From Candidatus Azobacteroides pseudotrichonymphae genomovar. CFP2 (GTDB lineage Bacteria > Bacteroidota > Bacteroidia > Bacteroidales > Azobacteroidaceae), in assembly GCF_000010645.1 (NCBI RefSeq), contig NC_011565.1, positions 124,001-188,000 of the forward strand: a stretch of 64,000 nucleotides of DNA, read 5' to 3'. A model generated the notes under the pieces. It was not told the origin of the DNA, made no database searches, and saw only the letters and a program-made list of their open reading frames with translations. This document shows, in pieces, positions 28,820 to 38,788 of the stretch. A program made the translations under genes and the position numbers. The stretch's first letter is position 1; each line of letters opens with the position of its first letter.

Positions 28820-29390
28820 TGCCTAATTATTTTGTATTACTAAAAATTGAGACTATATCGTTCCGGACAGAGTGCATCTCAACGTGACAAGGCCATCATA
28901 TAATATAACTATTTTCTTAACTCATAAGTTAGTACACCTTGAAACTTCTTAAATGCCTCCTTCTATGTAATTTCCTTACTCATTAATAACAAAAAATATT
29001 ATCGCTGATTTAGGTATATCCCCGCCTTGAAAAAAACAACATGTCCTTAATTCGCTCTTATCTTAGTATGTCTATTCAGACATGGTTTTTTAGAAGATTT
29101 GCACAAGAATATAAGATTACCAAAAAGATTAGGTCCAACTTCCATTTTTTTATCTATCTTTGATCAAAGAGTTAATCTTCCTGGCCTTCTTCCATTCTAA
29201 TTCTATCAGATAATTTGGCACTATGCTCACCCACTTCCCTTCTCATCTCTCTCTACCTTCCCCCCTTCCAAAGAACCCTCTTTCTTTACAGACATATAAA
29301 AAATCCGAAATATCCACATCCCACCCATATTTGCCCTTCTCACTTCCCGAAGCACTCTCTCTAGCACTCTCTCTCAAAATATTAGCAATA
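28820..29390. other. Gene-free stretch between atpC and rplY with skewed composition
   Basis: In Bacteroides the rest of the ATP synthase operon follows atpC here; this stretch of 571 bases has none of it. The part nearest atpC (about 29220-29375) is strongly pyrimidine-rich on the plus strand (CCC and CTCT runs), unlike the AT-rich surroundings. It includes a 12-base unit AGCACTCTCTCT repeated twice in tandem at 29351-29374. No credible gene is seen. Confidence 0.6.
29351..29374. repeat. Tandem duplication of a 12-base CT-rich unit
   Basis: AGCACTCTCTCT occurs twice in direct succession within the pyrimidine-rich patch next to atpC. It is short and may be a slippage product. Confidence 0.8.
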
Positions 29391-29624
29391 TTACTCAATA
29401 CAAATTGTTATTATGTCACCTTTCTTCTCAACAAATCCTCCTTCAATATTTACTGATACACTTTCCCCAGATATCTGATAAATTATATACCCTTTGTTCA
29501 AAGTAGAAATAATAGGAGCGTGCCTATCAAGGACCGTAAATGCCCCATTTATCCCAGGTAAAGTAACAAGCTCAACTTTCCCTTCATAAAGGATTTTCTC
29601 AGGAGACAGAATATTTAATATCAT
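29391..29624 (-). CDS. atpC: F1 ATP synthase epsilon subunit
   Basis: This 77-residue protein consists only of the N-terminal beta-sandwich domain of epsilon: MILNILSPEKILYEGKVELVTLPG, then LDRHAPIISTLNKGYI and GGFVEKKGD. The C-terminal helical inhibitory domain is absent, which I recall is normal for the short Bacteroidales epsilon. It starts 6 bases after atpD on the same strand. The expected next genes (F0 subunits, then delta, alpha, gamma) do not follow. Confidence 0.93.
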   Translation of the reverse strand: MILNILSPEKILYEGKVELVTLPGINGAFTVLDRHAPIISTLNKGYIIYQISGESVSVNIEGGFVEKKGDIITICIE

Positions 29625-29630
29625 AAAATA

Positions 29631-31142
<1,512 letters not shown>

Positions 31143-31164
31143 TTAGTACAAGAGTCAGAACAGG

Positions 31165-31172
31165 CAAAGGTA
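31165..31172 (-). promoter_or_regulatory. Candidate -7 promoter element for atpD-atpC
   Basis: On the minus strand this reads TACCTTTG, an exact TAnnTTTG match. It implies a leader of about 25 bases before the atpD ATG at 31133. No convincing -33 element is visible. Confidence 0.45.
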
Positions 31173-31295
31173 ATGAACATCATGATGAAAATAAAAATAA
31201 TCTATAAATTTTATAAAGAACTTAAAAAAAAAAGTGCTATCCACAAAATCAACAGAATATACCTCAATTAATAAGTTTATTTTGTACATTTCGAC

Positions 31296-32099
31296 ATGAT
31301 TGCTTTTCCAAATGCTAAAATCAATTTGGGTCTCCATGTAATTGCACGAAGATCAGATGGTTACCACGATATAGAAACAATTTTTTGTCCCATTGATTTG
31401 TGCGATATTTTAGAAATTGTTTCTGCAACTCAAACAAAATTCATCCAAAGTGGAATACCAATGGACTGCAAAGTATCAAATAATCTGGTAATGAAAGCAT
31501 ACCAATTATTGAAAAAACATTATAACCTACCAGAAATAACAATTCATCTTCGCAAAAACATTCCTATAGGAGCAGGACTCGGAGGAGGAAGTAGTGATGC
31601 GTCTTTTATGCTTTACTTATTAAGTAATCTTGCTAATTTGTGTCTATCTATTGAAGAATTAGAAGCTTACGCAAAACAATTAGGGTCAGATTGTCCATTC
31701 TTTATTCGAAATAAACCAGTATTTGCCAAAGGAATAGGAAACATCTTTACCCCAATAGAGTTAGATCTCAAAAAATATAATCTGGCCTTAGTAACTACGA
31801 ATATTCACATTTCAACATCAGAAGCATATACTAATATAGTAGTATCTCATACACCTAGGGAATCTCTTACGGATATTATTCATTATCCAGTAGATAAATG
31901 GAAAAATCGTTTAGTTAATGATTTTGAAGAAGACATATTCCCCCTTTATCCTGAAATAAGAGAAATAAAACAAGAACTATACAATCAAGGTGCCATTTAC
32001 GCAAGTATGTCTGGATCAGGATCTTCAGTTTATGGGTTATTTAAAAAACCTTACCGTCCGATAGGAACATTCAATTTTTCCATTCATAATTTTATCTAA
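31296..32099 (+). CDS. ispE: 4-diphosphocytidyl-2-C-methyl-D-erythritol kinase
   Basis: IspE phosphorylates CDP-ME in the MEP pathway. The 267-residue GHMP kinase shows FPNAKINLGLHV at the N-terminus, the ATP loop PIGAGLGGGSSDASFML (about residues 90-106), LGSDCPFF and the C-terminal MSGSGSSVYGLF motif. It begins divergently from atpD and ends convergently with def: the last 63 bases (about 20 codons plus stop) lie on top of the end of def on the other strand. Confidence 0.96.
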   Translation: MIAFPNAKINLGLHVIARRSDGYHDIETIFCPIDLCDILEIVSATQTKFIQSGIPMDCKVSNNLVMKAYQLLKKHYNLPEITIHLRKNIPIGAGLGGGSSDASFMLYLLSNLANLCLSIEELEAYAKQLGSDCPFFIRNKPVFAKGIGNIFTPIELDLKKYNLALVTTNIHISTSEAYTNIVVSHTPRESLTDIIHYPVDKWKNRLVNDFEEDIFPLYPEIREIKQELYNQGAIYASMSGSGSSVYGLFKKPYRPIGTFNFSIHNFI

Positions 32100-32594
32100 C
32101 TTATTGCGGATCATTTGTTTACGAATACCTACAATATAATTGGTAAAAAGAATACCATTCAAATGATCATACTCATGCTGAATAACACGTGCTGGATAAT
32201 CCACAAAAATATCGTCTTGTAATTGAAGATTTTCATTAAAATATTTTATTCTTATTTTATCATTCCGTATTACTTTTTCGCAAATATTTGGAATTGAAAG
32301 ACAACCCTCTTGTATAGAAATCTTGTTGCCAATCCTTTCTATTACTTGCGGGTTGATAAAGACCTTTTTAAAATTGTTATAATCGATGCCTCTCCCTGCA
32401 TAGAGACTCAAATCTACTATGAAGACTCGGTATTCAACCCCAATTTGGGGTGCGGCGATACCGACTCCTTCCGCATTGTACATGGTTTCAAACATATTGT
32501 TTAATAAATCTCCTAAACGAGGATAATCCAAAGGAATATCCTGTGTCTTTTTATTCAGCATAGGATGACCGTATAAGTAAATTGGAAGTATCAT
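32037..32594 (-). CDS. def: Peptide deformylase
   Basis: Def removes the N-formyl group from new proteins. The 185 residues contain all three motifs: GVGIAAPQIG, EGCLSIP with the metal cysteine, and HEYDHLNGILF with metal histidines and catalytic glutamate. The ATG at 32594 overlaps the stop of ruvX by four bases, so the two are coupled. The 3' end overlaps the ispE 3' end by 63 bases, so the C-terminal tail after the core fold is encoded antisense to ispE. Confidence 0.96.
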   Translation of the reverse strand: MILPIYLYGHPMLNKKTQDIPLDYPRLGDLLNNMFETMYNAEGVGIAAPQIGVEYRVFIVDLSLYAGRGIDYNNFKKVFINPQVIERIGNKISIQEGCLSIPNICEKVIRNDKIRIKYFNENLQLQDDIFVDYPARVIQHEYDHLNGILFTNYIVGIRKQMIRNKLDKIMNGKIECSYRTVRFFK

Positions 32595-33007
32595 TTCCTC
32601 AAAAATTCCAAATAAGTTTGTAATAAGATAGCTGCACTCAATCTATCTACTAATCCCTTATCTTGTCTTTTTATTTTTTTCACCCCTCCCTCAATCATTA
32701 TCCGATGAGCTAAAACAGAAGTGAATCGTTCATCTACCATTTGCACATCAATAGATGGGATTACTCTTCGCAAGTTTCTTTTGAATTTTTCTACTCTTGG
32801 CATATTTTCTGAAGGAGTATAATCCATTTGTCTAGGTTCCCCTAGTACAAATAATTCTATATCATAATTTTCAGTACAATTTTTAAGATACATAACCGCT
32901 TTACGACTCAATACAGTAACAAAAGAACTCACGATCATCTTCAAAGGATCAGAAATTGCAAAACCTGTTCGTTTCTCTCCATAATCAATTGCGACTATTC
33001 GACCCAT
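32591..33007 (-). CDS. ruvX: Holliday-junction resolvase-like pre-16S rRNA nuclease YqgF
   Basis: YqgF-family nucleases with an RNase H-like fold take part in 16S rRNA maturation. I chose the ATG at 33007 (MGRIVAIDYGEKRTGFAISD, 138 residues) because the further 13 residues up to 33046 are not conserved. The catalytic aspartate is in AIDYGEKR, and VLGEP and MVDERFTS are conserved. It overlaps def by four bases. Confidence 0.92.
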   Translation of the reverse strand: MGRIVAIDYGEKRTGFAISDPLKMIVSSFVTVLSRKAVMYLKNCTENYDIELFVLGEPRQMDYTPSENMPRVEKFKRNLRRVIPSIDVQMVDERFTSVLAHRIMIEGGVKKIKRQDKGLVDRLSAAILLQTYLEFLRK

Positions 33008-33086
33008 AGTTACCAATAGGACTCCCTTTTCTATAAAAAAAATCAATATTAATACTTCAATAAATAAACAGCATTTGGTAACATAC

Positions 33087-33542
33087 TTAAATAATCGGAA
33101 TTTTTCGCTTGAAACTCTGACGTAGAGAAATCAATGTTTCTGTAGAGATAACACCTGGAATCTCTTGTATCCGACTGTTTAACAATTCCATAAACTGCTC
33201 GTTATCTTTTGCGTACAATTTTATTAACATAGTGTAAGGACCTGTTGTAAAATGACATTCTACTACTTCAGGAATTTTTTCCAACTCAGGAAACACATCT
33301 TTATACATAGATCCACGCTCTAATTTTACTCCAATAAAAGCACAAGTACTATAGCCCAAAAGTTGGGGGTCAATTTGATAGCTAGAACTGACAATCAATT
33401 TCAATTTCATCATTTTTTGAATATGCTGATGAACAGCCGCTCTAGACACCTCACAGATTTCTGCTACATCTCTGAATGAGATACGTGCATTCTGGGAAAT
33501 AACTTTCAGAATTTTTTTATCTAATTCCTCAATTTTTCCCAT
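33087..33542 (-). CDS. Lrp/AsnC family transcriptional regulator
   Basis: This 151-residue regulator has an N-terminal winged helix-turn-helix (about residues 5-50; ARISFRDVAEICEVSRAAVHQHIQKM) and a C-terminal RAM/AsnC ligand-binding domain (about 65-145, with EVVECHFTTGPYTMLIKLYAKD). Such proteins sense amino acids or related metabolites as octamers. The ATG lies inside the end of the FKBP gene (14-base overlap), so expression is coupled to it. The regulated genes cannot be identified here. It is one of very few transcription factors in this window. Confidence 0.93.
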   Translation of the reverse strand: MGKIEELDKKILKVISQNARISFRDVAEICEVSRAAVHQHIQKMMKLKLIVSSSYQIDPQLLGYSTCAFIGVKLERGSMYKDVFPELEKIPEVVECHFTTGPYTMLIKLYAKDNEQFMELLNSRIQEIPGVISTETLISLRQSFKRKIPII

Positions 33543-34518
33543 TGCTTTTAGTCTTTTTTACAATCTCACGTAATTCTACTTCAAAAATAAGAGTGGAATA
33601 TGGAACAATAATATCTCCTTTGTATTGGTCCCCGTAAGCAAGATAATAAGGAATATAGAAAATATATTTAGAACCTACACTCATCAATCGAATGCCTTCT
33701 TTCCAACCTTCAATCACTTCTTTATTATTTAATGAAAATTCTACTGGTTCACCACTTTCAATAGAACTATCAAAAACTTCACCTTTAATATTCGTTCCAC
33801 GATAATCTATCCTCACCACATCATTAATCATCGGCTTCCGCCCTTCTTTTTCTTTTATCACTTTGTATTGTAACCCACTAGACAATACAATAACCCCCTT
33901 GTTAGACTTATTTTTCTCAAGAAAATCCAAATTTTCTCTTCTTATATTCCTATACCGTTTCTCAGTACTATTTTTCCTTATACTCTCAATGGTATTCACA
34001 GAATATGTTCGAGCTTCTTCTTTAGTAAAAAGAGTACTACTATCATTTTTAACAGTGGAAATATAACCAGCCAACAAATTCTCCCTACTCATGGTTTGCG
34101 TAGAGTCATCACCAAATAATCGTTCATTAAAATATGGTATAAACAACGTCCCTATTTGATACCCAATCATTTTACCAACTACAAAAGCATTTTCTTTTTT
34201 ATTTTTAGAGTTTATTCGAAAACCTTCCTGAAAACCTCTGATAAAATCAGTTCTATTTGTTTCATCTAATTTCAATTGAGTAAATATATCCTTCACTTGA
34301 TAGGCATACAAGACTCCTTGGGCATAAGAAACCGAATCAATATTAGTCCTCAGATTTACTTTTGTAATTTGCTTTTTACAAAAAAATAATGCAAATGCCA
34401 AGATAACCAATAACAAAAAAAATAAAGAACAAAAAATAGCCAGAAGTTTCTTTTTATTATTAACTAAGACAGCCAAATGTCCAATCGTGTAAAAATAGAT
34501 ATTTAATAACTTTCTCAT
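33529..34518 (-). CDS. Membrane-anchored FKBP-type peptidyl-prolyl isomerase
   Basis: From the ATG at 34518 (the frame extends to a TTG at 34524) this protein has 329 residues. One membrane segment (about 26-48, LLAIFCSLFFLLLVILAFALFF) is followed by an FKBP N-terminal dimerisation-like region (SVSYAQGVLYAYQVKDIF onward, about 60-200) and a C-terminal FKBP domain (about 230-322; VRIDYRGTNIKGEVFDSS, VIEGWKEGIRLMSVGSKYIFYIPYYLAYGD). Most Bacteroides homologues I recall are lipoproteins; here a plain membrane anchor is seen, with no lipobox. It probably assists folding in the periplasm. Confidence 0.9.
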   Translation of the reverse strand: MRKLLNIYFYTIGHLAVLVNNKKKLLAIFCSLFFLLLVILAFALFFCKKQITKVNLRTNIDSVSYAQGVLYAYQVKDIFTQLKLDETNRTDFIRGFQEGFRINSKNKKENAFVVGKMIGYQIGTLFIPYFNERLFGDDSTQTMSRENLLAGYISTVKNDSSTLFTKEEARTYSVNTIESIRKNSTEKRYRNIRRENLDFLEKNKSNKGVIVLSSGLQYKVIKEKEGRKPMINDVVRIDYRGTNIKGEVFDSSIESGEPVEFSLNNKEVIEGWKEGIRLMSVGSKYIFYIPYYLAYGDQYKGDIIVPYSTLIFEVELREIVKKTKSNGKN

Positions 34519-35081
34519 CTTCAAATCACTTTATATAGTTATGTTTATATAGTTATGTAAATTAAGAACAAAATTCCACTTACAAAGAAAACTCCCCTAA
34601 AAAAATGTAAACTGTTTACGAAACCAATTAAACAATAACTCAACATTTCACAAAATCTATAATAAAAAGTTATCTGTTGATAACAGTCAAAATATAACTC
34701 TGAAAAGATCCTTAAAATAAGATTTAAAAATTTTATCGTATTTGTAATTCGCCATACGAGACATATCTATACAAGGCACAACCCGCCATTCTGATCTGAC
34801 AACAGGATCCTATCTCAAGACTTGTCATAAATCTTGACAAGTTTTCTAGTCAACACGACGTATAATAAATCTCCTAAAACCACTCTTGAATAAGAAACCT
34901 AAATATAATATCAATATGATACATACATCCTTAATATGTCATTAAAGTTTCTTAAATAGAATAATCACCTTTATTTACCATTTATAGATAAAAAAAATTG
35001 TAAGTAAAAATAGTTCCTTACTTATTTTTTTGCAAAAAAATGGAAGTATAATTTTCTACATATCCATCCAAGTTTTTTAAC
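34519..35081. other. Gene-free stretch between the FKBP gene and feoB
   Basis: In 563 bases I see no coding frame. An inverted repeat at 34817-34845 is the one clear structure; the rest is AT-rich sequence without recognisable signals. The FKBP promoter must lie near its left end. Confidence 0.6.
34817..34845. terminator. Candidate terminator downstream of feoB
   Basis: ACTTGTCA and TGACAAGT (8 bp, perfect; 11 bp counting one G-T and two A-T pairs outside) enclose a 7-base loop about 240 bases beyond the feoB stop. The T-run is on the plus-strand side, so its orientation for feoB is not ideal. Confidence 0.4.
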
Positions 35082-37562
35082 TTAAAACAGTGAACTAACT
35101 CGGTAAATTACGAAGCTAATAATCCAAGCCAATAAAGTTGTATAGCCCACAGCAAATAATGCCCATTCCCATTTCCCCGACTCGTTCTTAATAGATGCAA
35201 TAGTTGCAATACAGGGGAAGTATAACAAAACAAAAAATAATAAACTCAATGTTTTCGATGGAGAAAATACTGGATTACCATTTGTATCCAATTCCATTTG
35301 CAAACATTGTTTTAATGAAGAATTCCCATTTTTAGCATTAGTATAAAGAATTCCTAAAGTACTTATTATAATTTCTTTAGCTGGTATTCCAGAAATAAGA
35401 CAAGTAGCGATTTTCCAATCAAATCCCAAGGGTCTAACTAAGGGTTCAATGAAACAACCAATGCAACCAATAAAAGAATTTCGTTTTTGTTCTTCATTTT
35501 GTTGCATTCGAATATATGAAATTTGCTCTTCACTCCCAGCTTGCAAAACAAGTTTAGTTATCTTCCTTTCATAATATTGATTCCTTTTTTCATTTTGCGG
35601 ATAATATTCTAAAAACCAAATCACAATCGCAGCAATCAAAATAATTCCACCCATCTTTCTCAAATACTGAGAAATCCTACTCCATACATGGCGTCGTATT
35701 GCATTCCATGTAGGTAAACGATAAGGAGGAAGTTCCATTACAAATGGTAAATTTTCATCCTTTATTAAAAACTTTTTAAACAAGAGAGACATTAATACAA
35801 CCAAAAGTATCCCAGTAACATATAATAAAAAAAGTATCAATCCACCATAATTACGTGAAAAAGCACCTATTAAAAGAATATAAATTGGCAAACGTGCCGA
35901 ACAAGATATTAACGGATTAATCAACATAGTGATCAAGCGTGTACTGTAACCTTCTATTACTCTAGTATTCATAATAGCTGGAACATTACATCCAAATCCC
36001 ATGACAAGTGGAATAAATGATTTACCGTGCAACCCTATTTTATGCATCAATTTATCCATAATAAAGGCAGCACGTGCCATATAACCCGTATCTTCCATGA
36101 GAGATATAAAAAGATATAGAATAATAATATTTGGAAGAAATAAAATAACATTACCAACTCCTCCAATAATTCCATTGACGAGCAACTCTTTCAAAGCCCC
36201 ATCCATCATATAGATCTCAACATATTCATCCATTCTGTTTATTATCCACTCAATCCATTTCATCGGATATCTACCAAAGGAAAAGGTACATTCAAACATA
36301 ATGAACATTAACATAAAAAATATAGGATAACTCCAAAACTTATGCATAACTATCCTATCTATGAGATGAGTTAGCCTCAGTCGATCATTTTTCCCTTTTT
36401 GATACGTTTCCTTTAATGCGCCTCGTATAAATCCATAACGAGCATTTGCAAAAACTGTTTCAGTATTTTCTCTAAAATCATTTTCAATATATTGAGCACG
36501 AATATCGCGTTCAGCTAATATCTCATTTATATTAGGGGAATGTTGAATAGTCATTTCTGCAATTTTGTCATATTCCAACAACTGAATACTCAAATAACGA
36601 CGTGAAATATCTCTACCTAAAATATCTTCTTTACAAATTACATCTTTGATATGCTGAATTTCTGTTTCTATCTCTGTACCATAATTAATATGAATATGCC
36701 GAGCAATAGAACTTTTCCCTTCATAGATTTCTATGACTTTATCAAAAAGTTCTTTGATACCTCTCCCTAACCTGGCAACAGTCGGAACAATCGGACACCC
36801 TATCATTTCTGCTAGATGTTCGTGATCAAATATATCTCCAGATTTTTTCAATTCATCATACATATTCAAAGCAATAACCATAGAAGCATCTATATCTATC
36901 AATTGAGTAGTTAAATAAAGATTTCGTTTCAAATTAGACGCTGCTACTACATTGATAATAACATCCGGAGGAGATTCAAAAATCTGTTTACGAACACATA
37001 CCTCCTCGGGAGAACAAGTTGATAATGAATACGTTCCTGGCAAATCCACAAGATTGAATATATAATCTTTATATTTGATCCTTCCTTCTTTAGCGTTAAC
37101 TGTAACGCCACTGTAATTACCAACACGCTCGTGCTTCCCTGCTGCTACATTAAACAGCGAAGTTTTACCAGAATTGGGATTGCCAACTAATAGCACATTA
37201 ATTATATGCCTTTGCTCACTTGCTATTTTCAATAATTTATCAGAATCTGTAACTAAAGAATGGTAGAAGCTCCTTCTGTATCCATCATATACTTTATCAA
37301 AATGATGATGTCTTTCTTGCGAATATATATTGATTTCTCCTTCTGTGACTACCTCTATTAATTCAGCTTCACTCTCTCTGAGAGAAACTTCATAATCCAT
37401 CACTTTGTATTGCGTTGGGTCTTGTAATGGTGCTTTAACAATCGTTTCTACCTCCTGTCCATACACAAACCCCATTTCCATAATTCGTTTCCGGAAATAT
37501 CCACGCCCACGAACTTTAACGATAATTCCCTTTTGTCCAGGAAGTAAATCTGATAATCTCAT
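35082..37562 (-). CDS. feoB: Ferrous iron transporter FeoB with fused FeoA domain
   Basis: FeoB imports Fe2+ across the inner membrane. The ATG at 37562 (MRLSDLLPGQKGIIVKV) gives 826 residues. The first about 80 residues are a FeoA SH3-like domain fused in frame, as in Bacteroides. The G domain shows VGNPNSGKTSLFN (about residues 124-136), DLPGTYSL and the NMYDEL base-recognition motif. The membrane part begins near residue 400 with two Gate regions (MGFGCNVPAIMNTRVIE; CLISGIPAKEIIISTLGILY). The protein is complete and is the only intact iron uptake system seen apart from an orphan FecCD permease. Confidence 0.96.
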   Translation of the reverse strand: MRLSDLLPGQKGIIVKVRGRGYFRKRIMEMGFVYGQEVETIVKAPLQDPTQYKVMDYEVSLRESEAELIEVVTEGEINIYSQERHHHFDKVYDGYRRSFYHSLVTDSDKLLKIASEQRHIINVLLVGNPNSGKTSLFNVAAGKHERVGNYSGVTVNAKEGRIKYKDYIFNLVDLPGTYSLSTCSPEEVCVRKQIFESPPDVIINVVAASNLKRNLYLTTQLIDIDASMVIALNMYDELKKSGDIFDHEHLAEMIGCPIVPTVARLGRGIKELFDKVIEIYEGKSSIARHIHINYGTEIETEIQHIKDVICKEDILGRDISRRYLSIQLLEYDKIAEMTIQHSPNINEILAERDIRAQYIENDFRENTETVFANARYGFIRGALKETYQKGKNDRLRLTHLIDRIVMHKFWSYPIFFMLMFIMFECTFSFGRYPMKWIEWIINRMDEYVEIYMMDGALKELLVNGIIGGVGNVILFLPNIIILYLFISLMEDTGYMARAAFIMDKLMHKIGLHGKSFIPLVMGFGCNVPAIMNTRVIEGYSTRLITMLINPLISCSARLPIYILLIGAFSRNYGGLILFLLYVTGILLVVLMSLLFKKFLIKDENLPFVMELPPYRLPTWNAIRRHVWSRISQYLRKMGGIILIAAIVIWFLEYYPQNEKRNQYYERKITKLVLQAGSEEQISYIRMQQNEEQKRNSFIGCIGCFIEPLVRPLGFDWKIATCLISGIPAKEIIISTLGILYTNAKNGNSSLKQCLQMELDTNGNPVFSPSKTLSLLFFVLLYFPCIATIASIKNESGKWEWALFAVGYTTLLAWIISFVIYRVSSLF

Positions 37563-38032
37563 ATCGATAAATGTAAACAAATCCCATTAAATATAACTAT
37601 ATATGAATAGGTTCTCTTATTAATCATGGTTATCACTTTTGCAGTAATTACTAATTCCCCCACCAGAAATGATAAAATCATTAAAAACACCGAATCTCAT
37701 TAAAAAACTATATCAACATTCTAAAATTCCATTTTCATGATATTGAAAAATATTAACGATATCAGAGATTCTTATCCTAATATTATACTTAAGCCTGTTG
37801 TAAGCGGAAAAGGAACTCAAATTACTATATATTAAGTTCTCCTTTATTAGTTTGAATAAGTCTCTTGAATCATTCTATAGTCTTTTTTGAAGACTAACAT
37901 ACTGATAGTATGTTAATTTATAACACAAAAAAAACTTAGACAAAGCTCTCTTCTATATTTTTATAGAGAAAAATGACATCCACACATTTTGAAAAGGGAA
38001 TAATTCCTCCAAGTATGCCATCAAAAAAGCAA
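37563..38032. other. Gene-free stretch between feoB and ruvC with paired hairpins
   Basis: These 470 bases have no credible gene. Two adjoining hairpins lie at 37880-37894 and 37895-37915, about 120 bases beyond the ruvC stop. No recognisable iron-responsive operator or promoter octamer is seen upstream of feoB. Confidence 0.6.
37880..37915. terminator. Two adjacent hairpins downstream of ruvC
   Basis: GTCTT/AAGAC (5 bp, loop of 5) abuts TAACATACT/AGTATGTTA (9 bp perfect, loop GAT). They may end the ruvC transcript or act as an operator for feoB; the palindrome is compact enough for either. Confidence 0.4.
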
Positions 38033-38605
38033 TCATTTTCTTATCTTTTTAGTATTTCTTTTAAGAAAATCTTTCCAACTAACGTATCGAGTTTCCGAAA
38101 CAGGACAAGGGCCTTGAAAAAAATGACATAATGCTGTAGCTAAACCATCAGTAGCATCCAAAGAGAGATATTCATCTAACTGAGTCCTATCTTTTGAAAG
38201 TCTTAAATAATTTCGCAATATACCTGCTACTTGTTCCTTTGAGGCTCGTCCATTACCAGTAACTGCCATTTTTATTTTAAGAGGAGTATATTCATAGACA
38301 GAGATACTACGAGACATGGCTGCTGCTATTACCACTCCTTGAACTCGTCCCAATTTAAGCATACTCTGTACATTTTGTCCCAAAAAAGGAGATTCGATTG
38401 CTAATTCGTTAGGAAAAAACTCATCTATCAATTCAAGAATTTTATTAAAAATATGAAGAAGACGTTTATAGTGGCTTTCACTTTTATTCAATTTAAAAAC
38501 TTCCATTTTTAGCAAAAAAGGGTTACCCTCAGATATTCGAATTAAGCCATATCCCATCACAGAAGTACCCGGATCTACACCCAAAATAATCCTCTCTTCT
38601 CTCAT
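38033..38605 (-). CDS. ruvC: Crossover junction endodeoxyribonuclease RuvC
   Basis: RuvC resolves Holliday junctions with RuvAB. From the ATG at 38605 it has 190 residues, the usual size; upstream in-frame ATGs at 38626 and 38647 would add non-conserved residues. Catalytic acids are in LGVDPGTSVMGYG, AIESPFLGQN, and DATDGLATALCH. The last motif departs slightly from the usual DEADALA. It follows rpoN by 183 bases on the same strand. A -7 element at 38736-38743 may serve it. Confidence 0.92.
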   Translation of the reverse strand: MREERIILGVDPGTSVMGYGLIRISEGNPFLLKMEVFKLNKSESHYKRLLHIFNKILELIDEFFPNELAIESPFLGQNVQSMLKLGRVQGVVIAAAMSRSISVYEYTPLKIKMAVTGNGRASKEQVAGILRNYLRLSKDRTQLDEYLSLDATDGLATALCHFFQGPCPVSETRYVSWKDFLKRNTKKIRK

Positions 38606-38735
38606 AGTTTCATTAATTGGTCCCATATTTATACAATCTTGTGCCATATAATACTTTACCAATTATTATATAATTATATTTTCTATCTAATTTTATCAAA
38701 ACTTTTAATATTAACTTTTAATACTAAAATAAATT

Positions 38736-38743
38736 CAAAAGTA
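38736..38743 (-). promoter_or_regulatory. Candidate -7 promoter element for ruvC
   Basis: On the minus strand this reads TACTTTTG, an exact TAnnTTTG match in the gap between rpoN and ruvC. It would give a leader of about 125 bases to the preferred start, or 83 to an upstream ATG. Confidence 0.35.
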
Positions 38744-38788
38744 ATTTAGCTTTCAGTAGTATTTATGTACAGAGGCCACACATTCATG

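Noticed and set aside
29223..29456. 77-codon plus-strand Pro/Ser/Leu-rich frame
   Set aside because: It arises from the pyrimidine-rich patch and runs into the antisense of atpC; composition explains the open frame.
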